A stretch of DNA of 64,000 nt from NCBI GenBank assembly GCA_905183005.1, contig CAJJDO010000078.1, forward strand, positions 372,001 to 436,000, read 5' to 3'. This DNA comes from Paramecium pentaurelia (lineage: Eukaryota; Ciliophora; Oligohymenophorea; Peniculida; Parameciidae). The first letter of the stretch is position 1, and each line of letters starts with the position of its first letter. This document shows positions 52,501-63,585 of the stretch, piece by piece. The notes under the pieces were generated by a model that had not been told where the DNA came from, did not search any database, and worked only from the letters and a program-made list of their open reading frames with translations. Made by a program: the position numbers and the translations under genes.

Positions 52501-53143
52501 CAACCATTTGCCTATAAATTTCTCAGATTTATATTCTAAAATTTCTAAATATTAATATTCATCTCCTCTTAATCCCAAACCTAATAGTGGATGTTTAATT
52601 CCTTCTTCATCCTCTTCTCTTCTTATCCAATCCTCATTACTATTATCATCATATGTAGTATCATCAAAATATTCAAGTTTTAACCACTCTACACTTTAAT
52701 CCTTTTATTTAAAATCAATTCCAGCTTCTTAAAGCAATCGATTAAAATCAAGAGATCTAAACTCCTTTCTTTTTCTATCTATAGCCACTTTCCTAGGTAC
52801 TTCACCAGGAATAGGATCATATGGTAATATCACCTAATAATGCCACAAAATAATTTACTTTTGGTTCTACACTTGTAACTTGTTCATTTTTTTATCTTGT
52901 CTTCAACTGATTCCTTGGTACTTATCTTGATGCTAAATCAGAGCGTAATTGTTATCTACTAGAGCCTGATGTTTGTAACCGTTGCAAGGAGATTGCTTTA
53001 GGAATTGTTTATCGACTTATAGTTGTCATAATTAAATCAGGTGATGGACCCTGATTATAATTCTTGACATTGTATTCACTAGGTAAAGTAGGGTCTAACA
53101 CTTCAGAGAAGACACCTCTTTGCTTTTATGAAATTTATGCCAT
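40526..53143 (-). CDS. Axonemal dynein heavy chain (inner-arm, single-headed type)
   Basis: 4,180 aa, introns 52834-52858, 40851-40876 and 40652-40675. Motor ATPase that bends cilia. Four P-loops are visible in order: AAA1 GPAGTGKT (about residue 1493), AAA2 GPTGGGKT (about 1781), AAA3 GPTGTGKS (about 2123) and AAA4 GGNALLLGIGGSGRQS (about 2466). A stalk coiled coil around the microtubule-binding region (about + strand 44000-45000) and AAA5/6 follow. The C-terminus has GFFFPQAFITGMVQNYARKH and TLSTTGHSTNFV, typical of axonemal rather than cytoplasmic dyneins. The N-terminal VPRKVAIDRKRKEF resembles the DNAH1/3/7/12 inner-arm group; the exact orthologue needs a tree. It is divergent from the VHS gene across 118 bp. 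Confidence 0.96.
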
Positions 53144-53261
53144 TTTTATATAAAAATTTATATAAATATAAAATATCTCTCTTTTACTATTCTCCTTCAC
53201 ACTTCTTCCTTCTATACCCCCCTCATTTTATTATTTTGTAAAATTTAAATTAAAAAAAAAA
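53144..53261. promoter_or_regulatory. Divergent promoter region with poly-A tract
   Basis: 118 bp between the dynein and VHS-GAT start codons, including a run of about ten A residues just before the VHS ATG. Presumed to drive both genes; no specific site identified. Confidence 0.4.
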
Positions 53262-55210
53262 ATGGAGAATCCTGTTGAGAGAGCAGTCAATGAGGCAACT
53301 GCAGATACACTCTAAATGCCAGATTAGAAATTAATGAAATAGGTAGCTGACCTTGTCAACTAAAGAGCTGATTAGTAAGTTTCTAATTCAAACCATAGAT
53401 CAAAATTTGCAGTCTAGGCAATAGGCAAGAGACTCATGTAGCTTCGTAATGGTAAGGTGCAAGCCCTCACTATGGAGCTTATTGAATATCTTGCATTCAC
53501 TTGCGAAACACCTTTCTACACTTAGATTGCTACCAATGACTTTCTATAAAGACTCAATACCCTCCTCAACCCATAAATGAATGCCCAAGTAATTCTCTCA
53601 TTTACCCAATTAGATGCAATAAAGATTACTTTAAGTGATCGCAGTACTTAAGACACTTATGCAATCACACCAGGATCTATTTCCTGCCTTCTTCCAATTT
53701 TTGCAAAAGATCTCTCTTAAACGTAACTGTCTTCTAGCATCTGCTTTTTAGATCAATTACCCAACAATTACGAAAGCAAATATGCAGTACTTAGAAAGGC
53801 ACAACCAACATACTCTACAGGAGCAAGAGTAAACAGTTTAGGATCTGTAACAATTTCTATATAATCTATAAAGGGCAACTCCAAAAATGATAAACTTCGA
53901 CGTGATCTAGAAATTGTTAAATCAAATATCACTTTGACCAATGTAATCAAAAAACTAAATTCTAGGAAATCATTGATAATGCTAATCCATAAGAAGATGC
54001 AAGTAAAAACGAAATCCTCAAAGATATGACAACAACTTTGAGAGGAGTTGAAGAAAAACTAAGAAAGTAATAAGCTAATTTCAAACTAGTTTAATTACTG
54101 ATATGGGAAACAATGATGAAGGGTTGATGAACTTTTGCTTAGAATTGAATGATGATTTACTTAGAGTAATCTTGTTTATAACTGATTTAGACTTTTACTC
54201 GATATGAAGTGTTAAAAAAACATAAGAAACCTGATCCTTTCAGACCTGAATAAGCATAATAACAATAATAATAATAAGTGCCTCAATAAACACTAGCTCA
54301 ACCATAAACCATACAACAAGGTCCCTTCCAATAATAATAGAATCCTTTTAGTATTCCTCCTCCCAACTAGTAACCAATTCAACAACCTCCACAACCAAAA
54401 CCTCAATAAATCGATTTGTTAAATTTATTTGAATATGATCCAGTACCAGCAGCATAATAAAAAGGTCCATAACCAACATAAGCAATTTAACCTGAAAAAT
54501 AATAAAATACGTAATCTTTGATATTAATAGCATTTAAAGAATCGATTTGTTTGATGTCGATATGTCAAATCCATAACCATAATAACCATAATTGACATCA
54601 ATAATAACTTAATAATAATAATCATAAGTTTCAACCTAAGTTCCACAAATATCATAACTTCCACCAATATCATAAATTCCACCTATGTAATAGTTTGGAT
54701 AACAACCAATACAATAATCTTAACTTTATGGATAACCTCCTATTTCATAAATTCCATAACAATCTAATTATTCTGCATTGAACGCATTTCCTCCTTAATA
54801 ATAATAATAATATCTACCTTAATAATAATAATAATATCCTCCTTAATAATAATAATAATATCCACCTTAATAATAATATCCCCCATAATAAAATGTATTA
54901 ATTTTATTTTATTTAAAGTTACAATAATTATATCAACAATAATAGTTTGGATAACAACAAATAAAGTACTAAGCATTTTAATAGTAACCAACTTAACCTA
55001 TTCCATACTAATAAACTTAACCATATCAATAATAAGGATTCCCTTAGTAATAATATCCAGTTATTAGCAGTAAAATTAGTTAATATATATATTTTAGACA
55101 TATCTGCACAATAAAAGAAACCAGAAAATGAATTTGATAATATACTTAATTTGGCAGTAGGATAAAAACCATAAGCATAGTAGCAATAATAAAAGTTAGA
55201 CTTTATTTGA
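53262..55210 (+). CDS. VHS-GAT domain endosomal sorting adaptor (TOM1-like)
   Basis: 580 aa with eight introns (53589-53613, 53723-53751, 53943-53965, 54067-54089, 54166-54190, 54511-54539, 54895-54918, 55070-55097), the most intron-dense gene here. Residues ~1-140 form a VHS domain (NPVERAVNEAT, QAIGKRLMQLRNGKVQALTM, ETPFYTQIATNDFLQRLN). A GAT-like three-helix region follows (LRRDLEIVKSNITLTNEIID, MTTTLRGVEEKLRN, FCLELNDDLLRTFTRYEVL). The C-terminal half is Gln/Pro-rich with an NPF motif, DLLNLF and DLFDVD, which look like clathrin/adaptor-binding peptides. Such proteins sort ubiquitinated cargo at endosomes. TOM1-like proteins are the main adaptors of this type in many protists. Confidence 0.87.
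54790..54888 (+). repeat. 24-bp in-frame tandem repeat (PPQQQQQY)
   Basis: About four units of Pro-Pro-(Gln)5-Tyr or Leu-Pro-(Gln)5-Tyr, with every Gln coded TAA. The last unit is shorter. It lies in the Gln-rich tail of the VHS-GAT protein. Confidence 0.9.
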
Positions 55211-55249
55211 TATATATATAGTTCAACAATATAAGATATAAGACTATTA

Positions 55250-55872
55250 TATATTCTAAAATTAATAATAATAAATATCACCATCTTTAACAATATAATC
55301 CTTTCATTCATTTGAAAATTTCTTATCATAGATATCTAAAGAATTATCCCCTAATTTTCTTAATTTATCAAAAGATGTAATCTCTGCAACCACAAATTCC
55401 TTTGTTTATAAATGATAGCTCTTTTTCAAAATCTGAATGAATTATAGCAGCTGCTTAATGTGCTTTAATATTTTTCTTTCCAGATCATCTTCTAACTTCA
55501 AATGAACCAATATTTAAAGATCTAATCAAGCCTAATAAATTATATCTATCATTTCTCTTGCTTCAATTTAAACATTCTTATTAGCTTCATAATTTATAAT
55601 TTTTTTGCTAAATTCATCTACTCATTCTGATTAATACCCTAAAATATCAATAATACTTAAAGTAGAGAAGATCTATGATTTAGGTGTGAAGATTTAACAT
55701 AAATAATAAAATCTAGGATATGGAACATTAAATACTGCTTTATTTGGATCAATTATTCAAAATGGGAAGTTTTGTACTGGTACAGATTATTTAGTGAGCA
55801 TATTGAATTTTGAAATCTTGTTAAAATTGAATTATTTACCTTACCAACATTAGCTATACCTACAATTCCCAT
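55250..55872 (-). pseudogene. Decayed OLA1/YchF-type ATPase pseudogene
   Basis: Pieces of an Obg-like ATPase appear in the right order but cannot be translated as one protein. The start is MGIVGIANVGK (the P-loop region). After a 23-nt intron-like gap comes NFPF, then a TGA where OLA1 has Cys, then IIDPNKAVFNVPYPRF, LCQIFTPKS and SIIDILG. A second TGA follows. Most of the central GTPase domain is missing. Downstream are KAHQAAAIIHSDFEKEL (TGS-domain motif), a frameshift, EFVVAEITSFDKL, another TGA and KDYIVKDGDIYYYQF (the OLA1 ending). About 200 of roughly 390 residues remain. The functional copy is presumably elsewhere in the genome. Confidence 0.85.
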
Positions 55873-55966
55873 TTTCAAAATTGAACTTATATGAGTCAAT
55901 TAGGCCATTAATAAATTTATGTTAGTTAATTCAGGAAATCTGATTGTCAACATAAAAAATGATATC

Positions 55967-57409
55967 ATGAAGAGATATCAAAGGATTAGTCTAATAGGAT
56001 AAGGAAGTTTTGGAAAAGTATACAAAGTAAGAAATTAAGCAAATGAATTAAGAGCTTTGAAAATAATTGCTAAAAAGGATTTCACAGATTAAAATGAAAT
56101 TGAGAATATGAAAAAGCTTGATCATCCAAATATTATGGCTGTTTATGAAATAGCTTAAGATGAAAATTATTATTATATTGTAAGTCAGCTATGTGAAGGT
56201 ATTGAATTATTTGATGAAATTCACAAAAGAATTAAATAACATTAAATCTTTTCTGAAGAAGAAGTCAGATATATTTTTAAGTAGATTTTAAGTGCTATAG
56301 CATATGCACATGATAAAAATATTATGCATCGTGATATCAAGCCTGAAAATATACTTATTGATCCTACAGATTAACATATAAAAATTATAGATTGGGGATT
56401 AAGTAAAGATATGACAAATCTTGTTTCAATAAAATAGAAAATAGGAACTATTGATTATGCAGCTCCAGAAGTTCTCTTAGAAAAAGAATATGATTAAAAA
56501 TGTGATTTATGGTCTTGTGGTGTGATTTTATACATTCTACTATCTGGTGAAGTTCCATTTCCAGGAGATAATACAGGAGAAATAGAAAAGAAGATTGTTT
56601 AATCTAAAATTAATTTGAAATAGAAAGTTTGGAAGACAATTTCAGAAGATGCTAAGAATTTATTAAAAAAATTATTAGAGACTGATCCTATTAAAAGATA
56701 TAGTGCATTGTAGGCATTAGAAAGTGAATGGATTTAAAAGTAAAGTAAATCAGTTACTAAAGAAATATCATCTAATGAAATGTAATATAGACTTTAAAAA
56801 TTATCCAGATTTTGTTGTGAAAGTAAAATGGTTTAAGCTACTTTTCACCTTATGATTTAATAAAATTTGACATTAGAAAAATATAAGTAATTAAGATAAA
56901 CATTTTAAGAACTTGATAAGAATGGTGATGGAAAATTAAGTATGGAAGAATTAAAAGCACATTGTAATGATGATATAGATGTGGAAGATTTATTTAATAG
57001 AGTAGATACTGATAAAAATGGATATATAGAATTTACAGAATTCTTGACAGCTGCTGTTGATATGAAAAAATTAGCTTCTCATGATTAACTTAAAGAAGCA
57101 TTCCATTTATTAGATCAAAATGGAGATGGATTTTTAGAAATTGATGAAATTAAAAAAATTTTTAATGGGAAAATATAAGTTTAAGATGAAAATTAATGGG
57201 ATCAATTATTATAAGAAATGGATAAGAATAGTGATGGTAAAATATCATTAGAAGAATATTAAGAAGCTATTTCTAAATTTATTGATAATAATTAACCATC
57301 ATCAACTTTTGCCAGCTAAAATCCAAATCCTGAACCAGAACCAAATATCATAAAAAAAGTAAAGTTAACAGAATCCACCTATAAGTTAAGGAATAGGTAA
57401 ATTAATTGA
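55967..57409 (+). CDS. Calcium-dependent protein kinase (CDPK)
   Basis: 480 aa, intronless. Ser/Thr kinase domain (about residues 4-262): IGQGSFGKVY, catalytic HRDIKPENIL, an IIDWGLSKD in place of DFG (Asp kept, Phe to Trp), GTIDYAAPEVL, CDLWSCGVILYILLSG. A junction helix is followed by four EF hands with full Ca ligands: DKNGDGKLSMEE, DTDKNGYIEFTE, DQNGDGFLEIDE, DKNSDGKISLEE. The tail has a Pro-Glu run. It starts directly at the kinase (MKRYQRISLIG) with no MGC acylation signal, unlike many CDPKs. Its stop is 36 bp from the PP2C start. Confidence 0.95.
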
Positions 57410-57445
57410 TTTTATATTATTTTATTGATAAATTGGTTTCACTAT

Positions 57446-58475
57446 ATGAAAAAGACTTATAACTTAAAAATTGAATTAAAGAGCTCAAGTTCTTCAGAAA
57501 AAACATCCCCTTACTTAGACAGTGATGGCTAGTATACTATTTATAAGTTATCCAAGGGAATATTATGATTATTTTGATGTAATTAAAATTGATAATATAA
57601 CTTATGGAGAAGTTAGTACTAAAAGATGTGGAAGGATTACTATGGAAGATAGAGTATGTAATTCTTAGAATAACTCATTAGTTTTAAGCTATTGCAGACT
57701 TTGATGGAAAATAATAATAATTTTATTTTGGAGTCTTTGATGGTCATGGTGGGTCTTATGTGGCCAAATTACTTAGAGAAAAATTGCATTTTCATTTAAA
57801 AAATAATAAGTTTTTCAATATTGATATTGAATAAGCTATTTTAGAAAGTATACATAAGTTTATATTTCTCCAAAAAGGTTTTAATTAAATGAATATTGAT
57901 ATTCTTAAATAATAACATTTATTGATGAAAGACGGAGGTTCAACTGCTTTATGTGTTATCAATGTAGGTAAAGAGTTATTTGTAATCAATGTTGGTGATA
58001 GTGCTTGTGTATTGATTGATAAAGATTTCTAAATTACTAAATTAAATTAGGAACATAAACCAGATAGATTAGATGAATCAAAAAGAATTATGGATAACAA
58101 TGGATTTGTTTTGACCATTAAGTATAAACACAATTAAATAGAAATTAGGCTAGAATTAATGGTGAATTGGCAGTGAGTAGATCTTTTGGTGATCCAAAAT
58201 ATATTGAACATGGATTAACTGCTATTCCTGAAATTACTAAGTTATAATTGAATGAAAACTCTAAATATTTAATTCTAGCCACAGATGGATTTTGGGATGT
58301 GATTACTATATAAATACTTTAAAAGTTACTAATAAATTGGGAAAACTTTAAAGATAAAGAAGGTCTTTCACAATATTTACTAGAATCAGCATAAAAATAA
58401 TAGACTAACTATAAAAAAGATAATATGACAATAATCATAATTGATTTAATTATTTATTTCAATAAATTATAATGA
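57446..58475 (+). CDS. PP2C-family protein phosphatase
   Basis: 318 aa, introns 57532-57556, 57654-57681 and 58122-58141 (only 20 nt). Metal-dependent Ser/Thr phosphatase. Motifs in order: MEDRF, FGVFDGHGGSYVA (metal-binding Asp), GGSTALCVI, VINVGDSACVLI, INGELAVSRSFGD, ILATDGFWDV (metal Asp) and the final KKDNMTIIIIDL. Length and motif order are normal. It lies immediately downstream of the CDPK on the same strand, so kinase and phosphatase are neighbours but not an operon. Confidence 0.93.
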
Positions 58476-58807
58476 TTTACAATATTTTTATTGTATTATT
58501 TAAAAAATTTTGATATATTCAGTATTATAATTTTTAATTTTAATAATACTAATAAGCTTTTTTTCATTTAATCATCATATTAATATATATTTAAAAGTAG
58601 ATAAAATCACAAGATTATTAATATTTATAGATTATTTTAGTGCATTAAATTTAAGTAAAATAGAAAAACTTATTTATATTTTTAAGTTATTTGATTGATT
58701 TAATTGGAATTATTGTTTCTATTTTATATTGATTTTGTATTCAAATAACGAATCAAGTCTTGAATTTCTATTTGGATAAAATTTTTATAATATAATTTAT
58801 CTTGTAA
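58476..58807. other. AT-rich intergenic region
   Basis: 332 bp, very AT-rich, nothing recognised. Confidence 0.5.
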
Positions 58808-59538
58808 ATGACTTAGGAAACTTTGAGATAATTAGTTAGATAACTGAATAAAAATAAGTTTCTTGTAATAGTTTTTTAATTCAATTTTAGATTGCAAAAC
58901 CTGCCACGGATGTATTTTAATGTGTTTAGGCTTTTATATTGTTGGTTAAAGGAGTAAAAATATAAGATTGGCTTTTGGCTTAATTATTGATGAGCTGTAG
59001 TTTACCTTAAATGGTGGAGACAATTATTGAAAAGAAAATTGATTATGCAAATATTATTTTGTGCAAAAAGCTTTATCATTTAATACCTCAATAACAAAAT
59101 TCTTTAGGGAAACTTATATACTAATTAATAAGTTAAAGTTTAAATTTTTTAGAAGATGAAAAAAGTAAGATCTAGAGAAGCAAAAGTACTATTCTAAGAC
59201 ATGAACCAAGTATTTATAGTAATAGCATTAATAAAATCGTTTAATATTAAAATAAGAACACTTCTAATCAAAGATGTAAAGAAGATTTATAAAAAATATT
59301 TTAACATAGAAAAATAATAAAGAATTAAAAGAATAAGGAAGATGATGAAAAGAAATTTGAATTATTAAAAGAAAAAATGAAAAAAATTAATAAAAATAGT
59401 TATTTTATATCTCCTAGAAAAATATAATTTGAATAATAGGAAAAGATAATTTTAAGCAATAACAATTCAGAAAGATAATTTATACATAACAAACAAATGA
59501 GATCCCTAAGATCTTTTAGATCTTCATTTTATGATTGA
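58808..59538 (+). CDS. Small basic protein with a segment resembling the dynein stalk flank
   Basis: 234 aa with intron 58865-58890. Residues ~20-75 (KPATDVFQCVQAFILLVKG, QDWLLAQLLMS, LPQMVETIIEKKIDYANI) follow the pattern K.P...V..V..A...L......W..A..LL....FL..L...D.D.I found beside the microtubule-binding domain of dynein heavy chains. The C-terminal 120 residues are basic, Ser/Lys-rich and probably disordered (KSKIQRSKSTILRHEPS, MRSLRSFRSSF). There is no ATPase domain. The resemblance is by eye and weak; it may be a microtubule-binding accessory protein. Confidence 0.55.
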
Positions 59539-59601
59539 ATAAACCAACTAAACTAATGATTTTTTTTTTACTTTATATTATATATTAATATAAAATATTT
59601 T

Positions 59602-61301
59602 TCATTCTGGTTAATGCTACTTAAATAAGTCTGCATTTGTTGGATCATGTTATAGTGGTTGAATTTATTCAACATCTTTAGAATTAATTTCCTTATCTTC
59701 TAAAAGAACATATTCTTCTTGCATTGTTAATAATTCAAAATCTTCATCTTTTAAATTTAACTCCTAAGTCTTTTAACCATCATCTTTGACCTAACGAGAT
59801 TATTCATTCTAATTATCATCTTATTTTGCAGCATTCAATACTATTGTACTTGCTTTTCTTGAAACTACTTCTTTTTTTAACTAATAATCTTAACTCTCTA
59901 CATTGGGCAACTATTATTTGAAGTATATTTTACTATTTAATTAGACTTATAGTTTTGATCTTGTAGAATAATACTATTTTCTAATTTAGATTAATTATCT
60001 TCTTTTATAACTATTGATTCCATTGTGAGATTTGGAAATGGAATGCCAACTTAATGAAATTTAGAAATAAATTTATTTGAATACTATGATTAAAGTAAGA
60101 ATTGAATTCTAGATATTTCATAAATTTAATTAGATATAGTGAGTTTCATTTCTCCAATTCTCTTTAACTTTTCATAATATGGAAAAAATAAATTTAAGTT
60201 TAGAAGTTTTCCATGACTTTCAACTCGAATTATTTTACCAAAGATATTTTTGATTATTTTAACATTCTTGAATTCAGGATAATACATTGATATTATATGA
60301 TTAACTGCTTCAAATTACATATAACTTTGATTCATTAGAATTACTATATAAGATAATAATAAAAGAGTTGAAGCTATTGATCCAGCATCTGCTAATATTT
60401 CACTTATTTTTGGATAAGTTATTTAAGAAAGAGTTTGAATTTAATCAACTTTATAATAAAAAACAGCATAAGTTTCATAACCTAATTTTTTACCAAAATA
60501 ATCTTTATTCATAGAATTACCTGTCACTTAATAATCAGTGATATATTCATAATCATCAAAACTCTCAAAAAGAAACCCTTAATCTACCTATGTGTACGAT
60601 ATCTTCGTATTTACTTAAGCATAGAATGTACCTTCTTTTGTTAAGGGAATGACTAATTCTTTATCAATATTGTCTAATGTTTCACTATTAGTATTGAATT
60701 CTTTCTTGCTCTATTTAACTATTAAAGTATTAGTTTATTAATCAAAGAAATTTTGAATTGTTTTATTATCAGCACATTTCTATCCTTCCTATAAGTATAC
60801 ATCTAAACACTAACCAAAAACAACCATCATCTCAATTTAAGGGTTTTCAGTAGTGAGTTCACTACTTGTCTAAATAGTAAGGTTTTGAAGTTCGATGATA
60901 TGGAAATTAAACATATTTATTTTTTTCTCATAGGATTAAGGATATCCTTTATCAGGAGACTATCCATTAATGAAATAGTATATAACAGGCTAAAGAATCA
61001 CACTCTCCGGATTAAATGGATCGATAGATGTATAGGAATATTTTCTCATTTCAATTTACATAAATCTCTCATTAAGCTCTAATTTGTAATCTGGTACATA
61101 ATTTGATAAGGTAGTAACTTTTGGTAATATTTGTCCTTATTGCCACTGAACCATCATATAGATCAGGTATGAGAAACTCAATCCGTAAAGTAAAACTGAC
61201 ATTACTCCTCCTTAAACTGTTTTATATTCTGATGTTGAATAGTATATGTTTGGTTAGAAGGACACTCCAAATTAGTCTAAGCTTTTTATAAACTTAATCA
61301 T
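59602..61301 (-). CDS. Two-TM protein of a ciliate-type family
   Basis: 558 aa with intron 59911-59933. Starts MIKFIKSLDQFGVSFQPN, then STSEYKTVQGGVMSVLLYGL and a first TM (about residues 34-52). A large extracytoplasmic domain with FNPESVILQPVIYYFING and QCLDVYLQEGQKC follows, then a second TM (about 305-327, ASTLLLLSYIVILMNQ) and a cytoplasmic Gln/Lys/Glu-rich tail of ~200 residues. This start pattern (SLD.FG... YKT..GG) and layout I associate with abundant ciliate membrane proteins of unknown function; that is from memory of the style, not a verified match. Confidence 0.7.
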
Positions 61302-61393
61302 TTTCTTTTAATACTATATTCAAGCTAATTTAAATAATATAATTAAATTAAACCTTAAATGTTGGAAATTCGTTTTTAATATATAATAAATTA
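61302..61393. promoter_or_regulatory. Divergent promoter region upstream of trichocyst gene
   Basis: 92 bp between divergent starts. AT-rich; no site can be named. Confidence 0.35.
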
Positions 61394-62540
61394 ATGAAGG
61401 TCATCATCATCATATCACTATTGTTAACTTTCAGTATGGCAGCTCATTTCGATAAAAAAACAATTCATAAGCATATTGAAGACTTACACAAATCTAAATG
61501 GGGAAAAACTTTGTTATCTATGATGGCATTGCATTCATAATCATAAGGACCAGTTGATGAATTAGTCTAGGCTATTGAAGACTTAGTTGCTGATTTACAA
61601 GAAGAATTAGATGTTTTAGAATTTAATTTTGGATAAAGAACCAACGAACATCATAAAATTGTGACTACATTAGAATAAGAAATTAATTAGGCTGTTCTTG
61701 ATTATTAAAGAACTTAAGATACTCTTGAAAACTTACTCTATCCAAGAAGAGAAAATCTTAAAAATAAAATTGAACAAATTTAAGAGTATTAAGAGGCTAA
61801 TAGGTATAAATATTAAATTACATTTATTTAGAAAGACATTGGCTGAAGCTTAATTAAAGAGAGAAAATGAAAAAGAAGAATTTGAAGCTCAACTTGCAGA
61901 TTTTAATTCAGCTATTGAATCAACAGATTAAGCATTAGAATTGCTTTACAGTTTAAGAAACTAATCTCTTGGATAAGTTACATCATCAAATATTAGAAAA
62001 ATTCATGTTCAATTAAATATGATTGAATAAAGAATAAGAGCTCATAGCAAACATGGACCATTAATAAAAGCTTTAATTTAATTAGCAAATGAATAAAATT
62101 TCTCAAATTAAGATATTGTTGGAACTATCTTAGATAAATTGAATGAATTTAGAAATGCTGTTGTAGATGCAATTAATGATGCCACAGCATTAGAAGCTGA
62201 AAATTAATAAGAATTTGAGGAAAGAGTAGAATAATTAGATCATGAATTTTCTGAATTTGGTAAATAAATTAGTAAAATCACAGTTGATTTAGAAGCTACA
62301 ATAAGTATATTATATATCTTATTATAATTAGCTAAAATTAATGAATTAACTGAATACTCTGCTTAAAGAGATGCAGATAGATAAAGATTCTAATCCCAAT
62401 TAAATATTGAAAATGATAGCTACGCTGAAGAAACTAAAATATATTAAGATATGAAAAATGAATATATTAGAGAATAAGAAGTTGCTGAATCAGCTGAAAA
62501 AGTTGTTAAAAGTGCTGATTTTTCAAATATTAAGATATGA
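61394..62540 (+). CDS. Trichocyst matrix protein (TMP family)
   Basis: 363 aa after introns 61804-61831 and 62305-62331. Starts with a signal peptide (MKVIIIISLLLTFSMAAHF). The pro-region and mature region have TMP features: SKWGKTLLSMMALHS followed by GPVDELVQAIEDLVADLQEE, then long amphipathic helices (LEFNFGQRTNEHHKIVTTLE) and a second half that repeats the architecture (HGPLIKALIQLANEQ). It ends in acidic helices. TMPs are proteolytically processed and crystallise inside trichocysts, the exocytotic organelles of Paramecium. This gene is the best taxonomic marker in the window. Confidence 0.93.
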
Positions 62541-62680
62541 TAATTATTTTATTACAAAACTCATCAATCAAAGAATATCATTTTAATAAATATTATTAAA
62601 GCATCTTAATAAGTTATTTATTATTTTATCAAATATGAATTTTAACATCAAACTATCCTATAATCATATTAATTTAAGCA

Positions 62681-63553
62681 TCAAAAATCATAATCTTTGC
62701 TTTTTGAGAAGGATCTACCATTTTCAAACTCTCCAATTGCAACTCTTCCATCTAAAATTATCATACCTAATCCATGTTTTTTATCTCGATTATATTATCC
62801 AATATAACCCTATCCATTAGGCCATTCAAATTCTCCATATCCATCCATTTCACTATTTTTCCAATATCCTAAGTATTTTCTTCCATCTTAATATATCATC
62901 TTTCCAAATCCACACATTTTATTATCAACAAATTCTCCAATATAATATGTTCCATCATTCCATTAATATCTTCCAAAACCTTCCCTTTTGTTGTTTATAA
63001 GATTTCCATAATAGTTCTTCTAACTTCGAATTTAGGGAAAGTCTATAAATAGTTCTTTTATAGCAATTATAGGCTTTAATAATTCGTTATAATATGTTCC
63101 ATATAAAATTTTATTAAAAAACCATCTTCCTTCAAATACATCTCCTTTACTCAAAATTAATCTTCCATTACCATGGATCTATCCAAAGATAAAATGTCCT
63201 TCAAATAAAATTGAAGACTTTTTTGAAACTAATTTACCAAAACCATGAGCTTTCTCATTATGAAATTGACCATAATATATTAAGTCACTATTTTATTCAA
63301 AAGGCTATTTTAAATTGAAGAACCTTTTATAAATGATTTTCTCAACTTATTTCTATTGAAAATAAGCAAAGCTTTTAGACTTAGAACCTGATTTAATTCG
63401 TTCAAAGGTTGAACCTGAAATAAAAACTGAGTTCACAGAATTCCTATTTTCAGCTTGAGTTTCAAGGGTACTTTCTGTAGATTAAAGTTCTTTTAAAGCA
63501 TTTTTGAACTCATTTTCAAAATGTGTGAGATTCTTAAAAGGCAATTCTAACAT
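62681..63553 (-). CDS. MORN-repeat protein
   Basis: 290 aa, intronless. A ~90-residue N-terminal region without repeats is followed by about seven MORN repeats (YYGQFHNEKAHGFGK, FEGHFIFGQIHGNGR, YYGNLINNKREGFGR, YYIGEFVDNKMCGFGK, YLGYWKNSEMDGYGE, YIGQYNRDKKHGLG). MORN repeats bind phospholipid or form membrane-linked scaffolds, often at basal bodies or the cortex in ciliates. It lies 32 bp downstream of another MORN gene on the same strand, suggesting tandem duplication. Confidence 0.92.
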
Positions 63554-63585
63554 TTACAAATAATAAAATATTATCAATTTATAAC

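Noticed and set aside
54764..55329. Minus-strand ORFs rich in Ile/Leu opposite the VHS-GAT tail
   Set aside because: They are the antisense of a TAA-rich Gln tract, and the right part overlaps the OLA1 pseudogene end; hydrophobic composition is an artefact of reading TTA repeats.
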